The notes beneath the pieces were generated by a model. It was not told the DNA's origin, did no database searches, and was given only the letters and a program-made list of their open reading frames with translations. From positions 1 through 33,240 of the forward strand of contig DATICE010000047.1 of the NCBI GenBank assembly GCA_035456985.1: a stretch of 33,240 nt of DNA. The letters run 5' to 3'. Made by a program: the position numbers and the translations under genes. Shown one piece after another: positions 7,891 to 15,278 of this stretch; the stretch's first letter is position 1; each line of letters begins with the position of its first letter. This DNA is from SG8-41 sp035456985. GTDB lineage: Bacteria; Pseudomonadota; Gammaproteobacteria; Burkholderiales; SG8-41.

Positions 7891-8640
7891 ATGAACGGGC
7901 AGCTGGAGGGCAGGGTCGCTCTCGTCACGGGCGCGGTGCGCCGCAACGGGCGGGCCATTGCGCACGCGCTGGCGCGCGAGGGCGCCGACGTCGTCATCAA
8001 TACGCGCCAGTCGCGCGACGAGGCGGAAAAGGTGCGCGCCGAGATCGAGCGCATCGGGCGCCGGTCGCTCGTCTGCGTTGCCGACATCACCGACGAGAAC
8101 GCGGTCAGGAGGATGTTCGACGAGATCGCCGCGAAATTCGGGCGCCTGGACATCCTGGTCAACAACGCCGCCGACCGCGGCATCACGCCCTTTACCGAGA
8201 TGACGACCGCGCAGTGGCGGCACATCCTCGACATAGTCCTCGATGGGTCGTTCTTCTGCTCTCGCGCGGCGATCCCGCACATGCTGAAGAACGGCTGGGG
8301 CCGCATCGTCAACATAAGCGGCCTGAGCCACCACGCGCCGAACTATCTCGGGCGGGTGCACGTCAGCACGGCGAAGGCGGGGCTGGAAGGATTCACGCGC
8401 GGGCTTGCCGCCGAGTTCGCGAAGAAGAGCATTACGGTCAACTGCGTGTGTCCGGGCCGCATCGGCGGCGAGCGCTCCACGACCTCGCACGAGATGCCCG
8501 ACCCCGGCATGGTGCCGCCGGTGGGCCACCTGGGAGTATCCGAGGACATCGCCGGCGCCGTGCACTACCTGTGCCTGCCGGGCTCCGGATTCGTCACCGG
8601 ACACACGATTCACGTAAACGGCGGGCAGATTCTCCTCTGA
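7891..8640 (+). CDS. SDR-family oxidoreductase lacking the catalytic Tyr
   Basis: 249 residues with a Rossmann fold: the cofactor loop VTGAVRRNGRAIA, Asp65 in VADITDE, the NNA motif at 91-93, and the C-terminal NGGQ. It resembles 3-oxoacyl-ACP reductase/glucose dehydrogenase-like SDRs. The catalytic segment is unusual. In place of YxxxK it reads RVHVSTAK, so Lys162 is present, Val158 holds the Tyr position and His157 precedes it. The usual catalytic Ser near residue 144 is Gly or Leu, with Ser146 nearby. The SDR at 9667 has the same pattern, so this is a subfamily feature, not a sequencing error. It may use a different proton donor or act as a non-reductive enzyme. It faces the Bug gene at 6840 divergently and the one at 8685 convergently. 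Confidence 0.88.
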   Translation: MNGQLEGRVALVTGAVRRNGRAIAHALAREGADVVINTRQSRDEAEKVRAEIERIGRRSLVCVADITDENAVRRMFDEIAAKFGRLDILVNNAADRGITPFTEMTTAQWRHILDIVLDGSFFCSRAAIPHMLKNGWGRIVNISGLSHHAPNYLGRVHVSTAKAGLEGFTRGLAAEFAKKSITVNCVCPGRIGGERSTTSHEMPDPGMVPPVGHLGVSEDIAGAVHYLCLPGSGFVTGHTIHVNGGQILL

Positions 8641-8656
8641 GTCCCCCCCATCCCCG

Positions 8657-8679
8657 CCTTCCCCCGCAAGGGGGGAAGG
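8657..8679. terminator. Hairpin between convergent SDR and Bug genes
   Basis: CCTTCCCCC and GGGGGAAGG form a perfect nine-base-pair stem around a GCAAG loop. It lies 16 bases after the SDR stop and a few bases from the stop of the convergent Bug gene. There is no strong U-tract, so it may be a weak bidirectional terminator or a small intergenic palindromic repeat of a type common in GC-rich genomes. Confidence 0.5.
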
Positions 8680-8684
8680 GGTCA

Positions 8685-9650
8685 CTACTGGGACTGGATG
8701 CCGAGGGCGCGGATGACCTTGCCGTACTTCTCGGTGTCGCGTGCGACTTCCTGCGCGAATTCCTCCGGCATGCTCGCGACGGGAGTCAGGCCATCCTTGG
8801 CGAGCCGCTCCAGCATTTGCGGGGACTTTACGATCGCGGCGAGCGCCTGGTTGAGCTGCGCCACCGCCGCGCGCGGGGTCGCGCTCGGCACGAAGATGCC
8901 GAACCAGGTCGAGACTTCGTAGCCGGGCAGCCCGCTCTCGGCGATCGTCGGCAGTTCCGGCGCGATCGGGGAGCGTTGAGGCGTCGTTACGCCGATCGAG
9001 TGAAGCTTCCCGGCGCGCACGAATGGCAGGCTCAGGAAGAGATTCGGCGCGTAGAACTGGACTTCCCCGCTCAGCATGTCGGCAATGGCGGCGCCTGATC
9101 CCTTGTATGCGATGTGCGTCATCCTGACGCCCGCCATCTGGTTGAAGAGCGCGCAGGCCAGCCGCGAAATGGATCCCGCACCGGGCGAGCCGTAATTGAT
9201 CTCACCCGGATGCTTCTTCGCGAGCGCGATCAATTGCTTCACGTTCTTCGCGGGGAGCGATGGATGCACGGTCAGGTTGAGCGGCCCGGTGGCGAGATTG
9301 GTCACCGGCGTGAGATCGCGCGACTGGTTGTAGGGGAGGTCCTTGAAGAGGCTCGGGTTCGACACGAAGCTCGACTGCACCAGCAGCATCGTGTGCCCGT
9401 CAGGGGGCGATTTCGCGACGAAGGCGGTGCCGATCGTGCCGCTCGCACCGGGACGGTTGTCCACGATGACCTGCAGGCGGAAGCGCTCTGTCAGCTGCTG
9501 CGCCACCATGCGCGCCATGATGTCGGTCGAGCCGCCCGGCGCGAACGGCACCACGATTCTCATCGGCCCCGCGGGATACGCCTGCGGCCACACGGCCGCA
9601 GGCATCGCCGCGAGGAACATTACCGGCGCGATTCTCAACACGGCTTTCAA
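8685..9650 (-). CDS. Bug/TctC solute-binding protein 4
   Basis: 321 residues. The start is TTG at 9650, giving MKAVLRIAPVMFLAAMPAAV as the signal peptide, followed by QAYPAGPMRIVVPFAPGG, NRPGASG and DGHTMLLV. The next internal Met would remove the charged part of the signal peptide, so TTG is preferred although its ribosome-binding site is weak. The gene starts 16 bases after the stop of the SDR at 9667, so the two are almost certainly co-transcribed and probably translationally coupled. That pairing suggests the protein delivers or senses the SDR's substrate or pathway intermediate (inference). Confidence 0.9.
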   Translation of the reverse strand: MKAVLRIAPVMFLAAMPAAVWPQAYPAGPMRIVVPFAPGGSTDIMARMVAQQLTERFRLQVIVDNRPGASGTIGTAFVAKSPPDGHTMLLVQSSFVSNPSLFKDLPYNQSRDLTPVTNLATGPLNLTVHPSLPAKNVKQLIALAKKHPGEINYGSPGAGSISRLACALFNQMAGVRMTHIAYKGSGAAIADMLSGEVQFYAPNLFLSLPFVRAGKLHSIGVTTPQRSPIAPELPTIAESGLPGYEVSTWFGIFVPSATPRAAVAQLNQALAAIVKSPQMLERLAKDGLTPVASMPEEFAQEVARDTEKYGKVIRALGIQSQ

Positions 9651-9666
9651 TACCCGTCACCCGGTA

Positions 9667-10422
9667 TCAGAACATCTGTTGTCCGCCATCCACGTAGATC
9701 AGCTGCCCGCTCACCATCTTGGAGCCGGGGCCGCACAGGAAGCGCACGACGTCGGCGATCTCCTCCGGCTCGACGCGCCGCCCGAGCGGCACGCTCGATA
9801 CGTCCGGGCGCACCGTGCGGTCGGCTGCGCGCGTCGTGTTCATCTGGCCGGGCGCGACGCAGTTGACGCGTATCTGGTGCTCGCCCAGCTCCTTCGCAAG
9901 CGCGCGGGTGAAGCCGTAGAGCCCGAATTTCCCGACCGAGCCGTGCACGCGCCGCTTCGCTCCCGAGAGTGCCGTCATGCCGCCGATCGTCACGATGCTG
10001 CCCCCGCCCGCCTTGATCAGGTGCGGCAAACATGCTTTGGCGCAGTGGAACGAGCCGTCGAGCGTGACCGCGGTGAGGCTCTTCCATTCGTCGAACCCCA
10101 TGTCGATGAAGGGAGTCTCCTTGCGCACCGAAGCGTTCAGCACCAGGAGGTCCAGGCGCCCGAAGCGCTTGACGACGGCTTCGACCATCGCGTTTACCGC
10201 CTTGGCATCGACGATGTCCGCCATGAACACCTCAGCTTTTCCTCCCGCGGCGCGGATCTCCTGCGCCACCTTCTCGGCATCCTCCTTCGATGCGCGCGAA
10301 TTGACCGCGATGGCGGCCCCGCCCGCCGCGAGCGCGAGCGCGATGGCGCGCCCGATGTTGCGTGAGGCGCCGGTGACGAGCGCCACTTTCCCGGCCAGCT
10401 CGGCCGCCCCTGCTGTTGCCAT
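9667..10422 (-). CDS. SDR-family oxidoreductase lacking the catalytic Tyr (second)
   Basis: 251 residues from the ATG at 10422, which has AGGGAG upstream. Features are the cofactor loop VTGASRNIGRAIA (residues 16-28), Asp69 in MADIVDA, LNAS at 95-98, and DGGQ near the C-terminus. The active-site segment reads KRRVHGSVGKFG: Lys165 is kept, Gly161 stands in the Tyr position and His160 precedes it. The catalytic Ser position is Gly in IGGMTAL. It shares this RVHxSxxK pattern with the SDR at 7891. An open frame continues upstream over the divergent Bug gene but that part is antisense and lacks SDR features. It forms an operon with the Bug gene at 8685. Confidence 0.88.
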   Translation of the reverse strand: MATAGAAELAGKVALVTGASRNIGRAIALALAAGGAAIAVNSRASKEDAEKVAQEIRAAGGKAEVFMADIVDAKAVNAMVEAVVKRFGRLDLLVLNASVRKETPFIDMGFDEWKSLTAVTLDGSFHCAKACLPHLIKAGGGSIVTIGGMTALSGAKRRVHGSVGKFGLYGFTRALAKELGEHQIRVNCVAPGQMNTTRAADRTVRPDVSSVPLGRRVEPEEIADVVRFLCGPGSKMVSGQLIYVDGGQQMF

Positions 10423-10524
10423 CGAGTTCTCCCTGGATTGAACCGGAAGGCAAGGATAACTGATTGGGAATATGTGTGGGTTTTCAATTTCTGGGTTACG
10501 ATTTGCACAAGGGGAGGGCAGATC

Positions 10525-11490
10525 ATGGATTCCCGGTGCAAGCTCGCATGCCTGATCGCAGCGGCGCTGATTGCGCCCGCCGCCGGCGCACAGGCCTACC
10601 CCGCGAAGCCGATCCGGCTGATCGTTTCGGTGCCGGCCGGTGGCACGCCGGACTTGACGGCGCGATTGATCGCGCCCGCGGTGTCCGGCATCCTCGGGCA
10701 GCCGCTGGTTGTAGACAATCGCGGCGGGGCGGGCGGTCTGATCGGGGCTGAACTTGCGGCCAACGCCGCTCCCGACGGTTACACGTTGCTCATCAGCAGT
10801 CCCGGAGCGCTCACGATCCTGCCACACCTGCGCAAAGTCCCGTTCGACACGCTGAGGGACTTTGCGCCAATTGGCCTGATCTCGAGCGGCCCGTTCCTGC
10901 TGCTGACCCATCCCTCGCTGCCAGTGCGGTCGGTGAAGGACCTGCTCGGCCTCGCGCGGTCGCAGCCCGGCAAGCTCAATTACTCGTCCGCCGGCAACGG
11001 TGCGCCCAATCACCTCGCGATGGAGCTGTTCAAGAGCATGACGGGCGTCAACATCGTGCACGTTCCGTACCGGGGGGCACCGCAAGCGGTGGCCGACCTG
11101 GTGGGCGGACAGGTCCCGATAGGATTCAACTCGATCGCACCGATGATGCCGCACCTCAAGGCGGGACGCCTGCGCGCGCTCGGGGTCGCCAGCCTGAAGC
11201 GCTCCTCCCAATTGCCCGACGTATCTACAATCTCCGAAGCAGGGGTCCAGGGGTTCGAAGCGGCGAACTGGTTCGGGATGCTCGCGCCCGCGAAAACGCA
11301 GCAGCCGATCATCACGCGCCTCAGCGAGGCGCTGGTGAAGAGCGTGCGCTCATCCGACGTTCAATCGCAGTTCATCGCACTCGGCGCCGATCCCGTCGGC
11401 AGCAGCCCTGCGGAATTTGCTGCATTCATCCGGCGCGAAACGGAGAGATACGCGAAGGTGATCCGGATCGCCGGAGTCAAGCTCGATTAG
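10525..11490 (+). CDS. Bug/TctC solute-binding protein 5
   Basis: 321 residues starting at the ATG at 10525, chosen because GGGGAGGG lies just upstream and a normal signal peptide (about 22 residues, ending A-G-A) follows. The frame is open further upstream but encodes nothing family-like. The mature protein starts QAYPAKPIRLIVSVPAGG, then NRGGAGG and DGYTLLI. The first loop, PAGGTPDLTAR, has an inserted-looking Thr-Pro compared with neighbours. It is the first gene of a run (two Bug genes and a YeeE/YedE pair) and is divergent from the SDR at 9667. Confidence 0.91.
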   Translation: MDSRCKLACLIAAALIAPAAGAQAYPAKPIRLIVSVPAGGTPDLTARLIAPAVSGILGQPLVVDNRGGAGGLIGAELAANAAPDGYTLLISSPGALTILPHLRKVPFDTLRDFAPIGLISSGPFLLLTHPSLPVRSVKDLLGLARSQPGKLNYSSAGNGAPNHLAMELFKSMTGVNIVHVPYRGAPQAVADLVGGQVPIGFNSIAPMMPHLKAGRLRALGVASLKRSSQLPDVSTISEAGVQGFEAANWFGMLAPAKTQQPIITRLSEALVKSVRSSDVQSQFIALGADPVGSSPAEFAAFIRRETERYAKVIRIAGVKLD

Positions 11491-11508
11491 AGGAGATAGG
11501 AGGAGGGC

Positions 11509-12477
11509 ATGAGGAAGACCTGCATAATGATGGCGGCAGCCGCGGTTTGTGCCAGCGACCCCATGCTCGCGGTCGCCCAGCAGTGGCCGGACAAAACCGT
11601 GCGCATCGTGGTGCCGTTTCCGCCCGGCGGAGGGATCGATATCCAGGGCCGGGTGTTCTCGGCCGCGTTCCAGAAGAGCACGGGGCAGAATTTCATCGTC
11701 GATAACCGCACCGGGGCGAGCGGCCTCATCGGGACCCAGCTCGTCGTGGATTCGCCCCCGGACGGCAGCACGATGCTCTTCACTTCCGGGATCCTCTCCG
11801 TGGTCGTGACGCTCCTTGCCCGGCACGTGAAGTTCGACGTGCACAACGATCTCGCGCCGGTAAGCTGGATCTCCTCGACCCCGCTGGTGCTTTCCGTGCA
11901 CCCGAGCGTCCCGGCGAATTCCGTCAAGGAGCTGGTGGCGCTGGCGAAGCGCGTGCCCAAGCCGATGAACGCGGCGGGCAACGCCGCGGGCACCACTTCG
12001 CACCTCACCGCCGAAATGTTCAATCAGGCCGTCGGCATCAAGTCGACCGTAGTCACCTACCGCGGCGGTGGCCCGGCGGTCATCGCCTTGATCTCCGGCG
12101 AGGTGGATTACCTCTTCGCGACGGCGCCCTCGATCATGCCGCACGTGAGGAGCGGCAAGGCGCGGGCACTCGCGGTCACGACGCCAAAGCGCTCATCCGC
12201 GCTGCCGGAGACGCCGACAATGAATTCGATCTATCCGGGGTTCGAGGCCGACAACTGGTACGCGATGTTCTTCCCGAAGCGCACGCCGAAGCCGATCATC
12301 GCCAGGTTGAACGCGGAGATCCGCAAGGCGATCGAGACGCCGGAGGTGAAGGCGTTCTTTCCGAGGGAGGCCCTCGATCCGGTCGCAAGCGGACCCGAGG
12401 AGCTCTCCGCGCTGCTCAGGCGCGAAGTCGAAAAATATGCGAAAGTAATCCGCGCGGCGAATATCCGGATGGACTGA
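11509..12477 (+). CDS. Bug/TctC solute-binding protein 6
   Basis: 322 residues. A signal peptide of about 23 residues ends A-V-A before QQWPDKTVRIVVPFPPGG. The loops are GGGIDIQGR (unlike the usual DxxAR) and NRTGASG, with PDGSTMLF in place of DGYTLL, so the binding site probably differs from its tandem neighbour. It begins 18 bases after the preceding Bug gene with a strong AGGAGG. Its TGA stop overlaps the ATG of the YeeE-type membrane protein by one base, indicating translational coupling. A tandem pair of non-identical binding proteins coupled to a transporter of another family is notable. Confidence 0.91.
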   Translation: MRKTCIMMAAAAVCASDPMLAVAQQWPDKTVRIVVPFPPGGGIDIQGRVFSAAFQKSTGQNFIVDNRTGASGLIGTQLVVDSPPDGSTMLFTSGILSVVVTLLARHVKFDVHNDLAPVSWISSTPLVLSVHPSVPANSVKELVALAKRVPKPMNAAGNAAGTTSHLTAEMFNQAVGIKSTVVTYRGGGPAVIALISGEVDYLFATAPSIMPHVRSGKARALAVTTPKRSSALPETPTMNSIYPGFEADNWYAMFFPKRTPKPIIARLNAEIRKAIETPEVKAFFPREALDPVASGPEELSALLRREVEKYAKVIRAANIRMD

Positions 12478-12905
12478 TGATTGACTGGGCTCACTTCACT
12501 CCCTGGGCCTCGCTCGGCGGGGGCATCCTGATCGGCGTCGCAGCCGCAATGCTGGCGCTGCTGAACGGCCGGATCGCGGGCATCAGCGGCATCATCGGCG
12601 GCGTGCTGCGGCCGGCGGCCGGTGACATGGCGTGGCGCTTTGCCTTCATTCTGGGGCTGCTCGTCGCACCGGCGGCGTATCGCCTGCTCGCCGCGCCCGC
12701 GGCGCCCACGATCGAGGCCAGTTATCCCGTGCTCCTGCTGGCGGGGCTGCTGGTGGGCGCCGGCGCCCGCTACGGCTCGGGATGCACCAGCGGGCACGGT
12801 GTCTGCGGCCTGTCGCGATTGTCGCCGCGCTCGCTGGCGGCGACGGTCACTTTCATGCTCGCCGGAATCGTAACGGTGTATGCCGTCCGCCATCTGCTTG
12901 CCTGA
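12477..12905 (+). CDS. YeeE/YedE-family transporter subunit A
   Basis: 142 residues, strongly hydrophobic, with about four membrane segments. The family signature GSGCTSGHGVCGLSRLS (about residues 98-114) carries the conserved Cys residues used for thiosulfate or other sulfur transfer in YeeE/TsuA-type proteins. Its start overlaps the stop of the Bug gene by one base. The second half of the transporter follows nine bases downstream; split two-gene forms of this family are common in proteobacteria. It probably imports thiosulfate or a related sulfur species across the inner membrane, but the coupling to Bug proteins leaves room for another substrate. Confidence 0.88.
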   Translation: MIDWAHFTPWASLGGGILIGVAAAMLALLNGRIAGISGIIGGVLRPAAGDMAWRFAFILGLLVAPAAYRLLAAPAAPTIEASYPVLLLAGLLVGAGARYGSGCTSGHGVCGLSRLSPRSLAATVTFMLAGIVTVYAVRHLLA

Positions 12906-12914
12906 GAGTTCGCG

Positions 12915-13385
12915 ATGAATGCGATCAGCGCATTTGTGACCGGGCTTATCTTCGGCACCGGCTTGATCATCTCCGGCATGACCGATCCATCGAAGATCAT
13001 CGGGTTCCTCGACGTCGCCGGTGCCTGGGATCCATCCCTCGCGTTCGTGATGGTCGGTGCGGTCCTGGTGGGCCTCGTCGCCTTTCGCTTCGCGCGCAGG
13101 CGCACGGTGTCGCTCCTCGGCGGCGCGATGCACCTGCCGAACGCGCGGCAAATCGACCGGCCGCTGATCCTCGGCAGCCTCGCGTTCGGGGTGGGTTGGG
13201 GTCTTGCCGGCTATTGCCCGGGACCGGCGGTCGTGGCATTCGGCTCGGGCCAGGACAAGGCCGTCGTGTTCCTGGTTGCGATGATCGCCGGGATGGCGCT
13301 CTACGAGGCGGCGGATCGCCACTTTTACGCCCGGCGCCGGAGGCGGACACCGCGCGAGCTCTCGGACGTCGCCGGCGACGCTTGA
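12915..13385 (+). CDS. YeeE/YedE-family transporter subunit B
   Basis: 156 residues with about four membrane segments. Family motifs are GLIFGTGLIISGMTDPSKI (residues 10-28) and GVGWGLAGYCPGPAVV (about 92-107), the latter with the conserved Cys. It is the partner of the preceding YeeE/YedE gene and together they make one full-length transporter. The C-terminus is an Arg-rich cytoplasmic tail. It is followed closely by a strong terminator at 13403. The operon is thus bug - bug - yeeE-like A - yeeE-like B. Confidence 0.88.
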   Translation: MNAISAFVTGLIFGTGLIISGMTDPSKIIGFLDVAGAWDPSLAFVMVGAVLVGLVAFRFARRRTVSLLGGAMHLPNARQIDRPLILGSLAFGVGWGLAGYCPGPAVVAFGSGQDKAVVFLVAMIAGMALYEAADRHFYARRRRRTPRELSDVAGDA

Positions 13386-13402
13386 GCGGCGAAGTACAAG
13401 AC

Positions 13403-13432
13403 AAAGGGCGGCCGCGGCCGCCCTTTGCTTTT
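13403..13432. terminator. Strong intrinsic terminator
   Basis: A perfect 24-base palindrome at 13403-13426 (AAAGGGCGG arms around a central CGCG-rich turn) is followed by GCTTTTT. It lies 18 bases after the YeeE/YedE subunit B stop and before the convergent glycine-zipper gene, so it should end the four-gene operon. On the other strand there is no comparable T-tract. Confidence 0.82.
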
Positions 13433-13447
13433 TGCCGGTGGCGCCGG

Positions 13448-13882
13448 CTACATGTTGCTGCCGATCACGCCGCCGACGACCGCTCCGATTGCCGTCGCTG
13501 CAGAGCGCCCGTTGCCCTTGCCGAATTGGCTGCCAATCGCCGCGCCGATGATGGCCCCGCCGAGCGTGCTCAGCACCTGATTGGGCGCGGCCCCGGCGTA
13601 TACCGGAGCGGGATGGACGGGCGGCGCGCCGTAATAGACGGGGCGCTCGACGTATACCGGGCGCTCCACGATCACGGTACGCCGGACGACGACCGGCTCT
13701 CTCACTACCACTGTCTGGCGCACCGCCGGGCGGTGATCGTGCCGGTGCTTCACCACGACCACCCGTTCCGCGTCATGGCGGTGGCCCCGCGCAGGAGTCC
13801 AGCGCGGATGGTCCGCAAATGCGGGTGCGGTCACCAGCAGCGTGCCTGCAACCAACGTGAGTATCGTCTTGCCTGCGTTCAT
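13448..13882 (-). CDS. Glycine-zipper 2TM envelope protein
   Basis: 144 residues. A signal peptide of about 23 residues ends A-F-A before DHPRW. The middle (about 30-85) is rich in His, Arg and Val with repeated VVVRE/VIVERPVYVERP segments. The C-terminus (about 107-144) is a glycine-zipper hairpin, LGGAIIGAAIGSQFGKGNG followed by AATAIGAVVGGVIGSNM, as in the SlyB/Rickettsia 17-kDa-like surface proteins. No lipobox Cys is present, so it is probably periplasmic or outer-membrane associated without a lipid anchor. AAAGGAGG lies upstream of the ATG. The role is structural or stress-related by family; nothing links it to the neighbours. Confidence 0.82.
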   Translation of the reverse strand: MNAGKTILTLVAGTLLVTAPAFADHPRWTPARGHRHDAERVVVVKHRHDHRPAVRQTVVVREPVVVRRTVIVERPVYVERPVYYGAPPVHPAPVYAGAAPNQVLSTLGGAIIGAAIGSQFGKGNGRSAATAIGAVVGGVIGSNM

Positions 13883-13968
13883 GGCGTCCTCCTTTCAAGG
13901 TTGCCTGAGGCTTAGAACGCCGATAGGGCTGCCGGAGTGCACGCCAAAGTGAAACAAGGTGTTAAGGC

Positions 13969-13986
13969 TGTAACGGCGTTGTTACA
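13969..13986. promoter_or_regulatory. Candidate operator palindrome upstream of MFS gene
   Basis: TGTAAC-N6-GTTACA is a perfect inverted repeat with an 18-base span, typical of a dimeric regulator site. It overlaps TACAAT (13983-13988), a possible -10 element, and lies about 30 bases before the MFS start. No regulator gene lies next to it. It also lies in the divergent region of the glycine-zipper gene, so it could serve either. Confidence 0.4.
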
Positions 13987-14014
13987 ATTCGGTGCGGCAA
14001 AAAATCACACGCAA

Positions 14015-15259
14015 ATGACCGATCCCGCTGCGCCGCCGGCCGGCGCGAAACCTTCGTTCGCCGCGCTCCGCCACGCCGATTTCCGCGTCTACCTGGTGGC
14101 GACCTCCGCCGCAATGATGGCGGACAACATCGAGCACGTCATCAGCTACTGGGTGATGTTCGAGCTGTTCCGCTCGCCGGCCCTGGCGGGGTTCGCCGTG
14201 CTGTCGCACTGGCTGCCGTTCCTGTTTCTCTCGGTCTATTTCGGGGCGCTGGCGGACCGCTTCGACTCCCGGCGCATCATCCAGGTCGCGATGCTGCTGT
14301 ACATGGGCGTGTCGCTCGCCTGGGCTGTCCTGTTCTACACGGAGACAATCGAGGTGTGGCACGCCGCCGTGCTGCTCGTAATACACGGCATCGCCGGCGT
14401 GCTGTGGTCCCCTGCCAGCCAGCTGCTGATCCACGATATCGTCGGCCGCGACAACCTGGTGAGCGCGGTGCGGCTGAACGCGACCGGCCGGCAGTTCGGC
14501 GTGTTCCTGGGCCCGGCGGTCGGCGGCGGACTCATGCTGGCGCTTGGCCCGGCGGCCGGCCTCATCGCGAACGTCCTCATTTACCTGCCGCTCACCTGGT
14601 GGCTGTGGAAGGTGCCTTACGGCGCAAAGCGCCACCACGACGGCGCGCCGGCGAAGGGCGGCGGATTCGTGGACGCGTTCAGGGTCATGCGCGAGGTCTC
14701 GGGCAACCGCACCATCCTGTCGATGATCCTGCTGGCGGGCATCTCTTCGCTGCTGGTCGGCAACGCGTTCCTCGCTCAAATGCCCGAGTACGCGCACGAC
14801 TTCGGCACCGAGAAAGTGGATTTTTCCTACGCGGTGCTGCTCGCCGCCAACGCCGCGGGCGCCTTCGTGGGCGGCATGGTGCTCGAAGCGCGAGGGTTCC
14901 TGCGCTCGACGCCCCTGACCGCGATTGTCCTGTGCATCATCTGGTGCTTCAGCGTCGCGGGCTTTGCCGCTGCCACGAACTATCATCTCGCCGTCGTCCT
15001 CATGTTCGTGGCCGGGTTCGTGTACCTCGCCTACAGCTCCATGGCGCAGGCGCTGGTGCAGCTGGAGGCGCCGGCGCACCTGCGCGGCCGCCTGATCGGG
15101 CTCTTCCAGATGTCCAACAACGGGCTGCGCGCCTTCAGCGGCATCACCGTCGGCCTGTTCGGCAGCCTCATCGGGATACACTGGTCGCTCGCGCTCTCCT
15201 CCGTGCTGCTGCTGGGCGTCACGGTCGTGCTGCTCGCTTTCTCGATGCGGACGGCTTAA
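14015..15259 (+). CDS. MFS transporter (EntS-like)
   Basis: 414 residues from the ATG at 14015 (MTDPAAPPAG). An upstream in-frame ATG at 13937 would run through the palindromic site and is less likely. About 11-12 hydrophobic segments are present. The cytoplasmic-loop motif GALADRFDSRRI after the second or third helix is the MFS motif A, and the overall pattern resembles the MFS_3/EntS exporter branch. It begins an apparent operon, with the FAD monooxygenase starting 19 bases later. Export of a pathway product or import of an aromatic substrate are both possible. Confidence 0.88.
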   Translation: MTDPAAPPAGAKPSFAALRHADFRVYLVATSAAMMADNIEHVISYWVMFELFRSPALAGFAVLSHWLPFLFLSVYFGALADRFDSRRIIQVAMLLYMGVSLAWAVLFYTETIEVWHAAVLLVIHGIAGVLWSPASQLLIHDIVGRDNLVSAVRLNATGRQFGVFLGPAVGGGLMLALGPAAGLIANVLIYLPLTWWLWKVPYGAKRHHDGAPAKGGGFVDAFRVMREVSGNRTILSMILLAGISSLLVGNAFLAQMPEYAHDFGTEKVDFSYAVLLAANAAGAFVGGMVLEARGFLRSTPLTAIVLCIIWCFSVAGFAAATNYHLAVVLMFVAGFVYLAYSSMAQALVQLEAPAHLRGRLIGLFQMSNNGLRAFSGITVGLFGSLIGIHWSLALSSVLLLGVTVVLLAFSMRTA

Positions 15260-15278
15260 CCGGGGGCGGCGCCGGACC

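Noticed and set aside
10423..11211. Upstream extension of the minus-strand SDR frame
   Set aside because: It is antisense to a Bug gene with a signal peptide and ligand loops, and the SDR has a proper ATG with AGGGAG at 10422.
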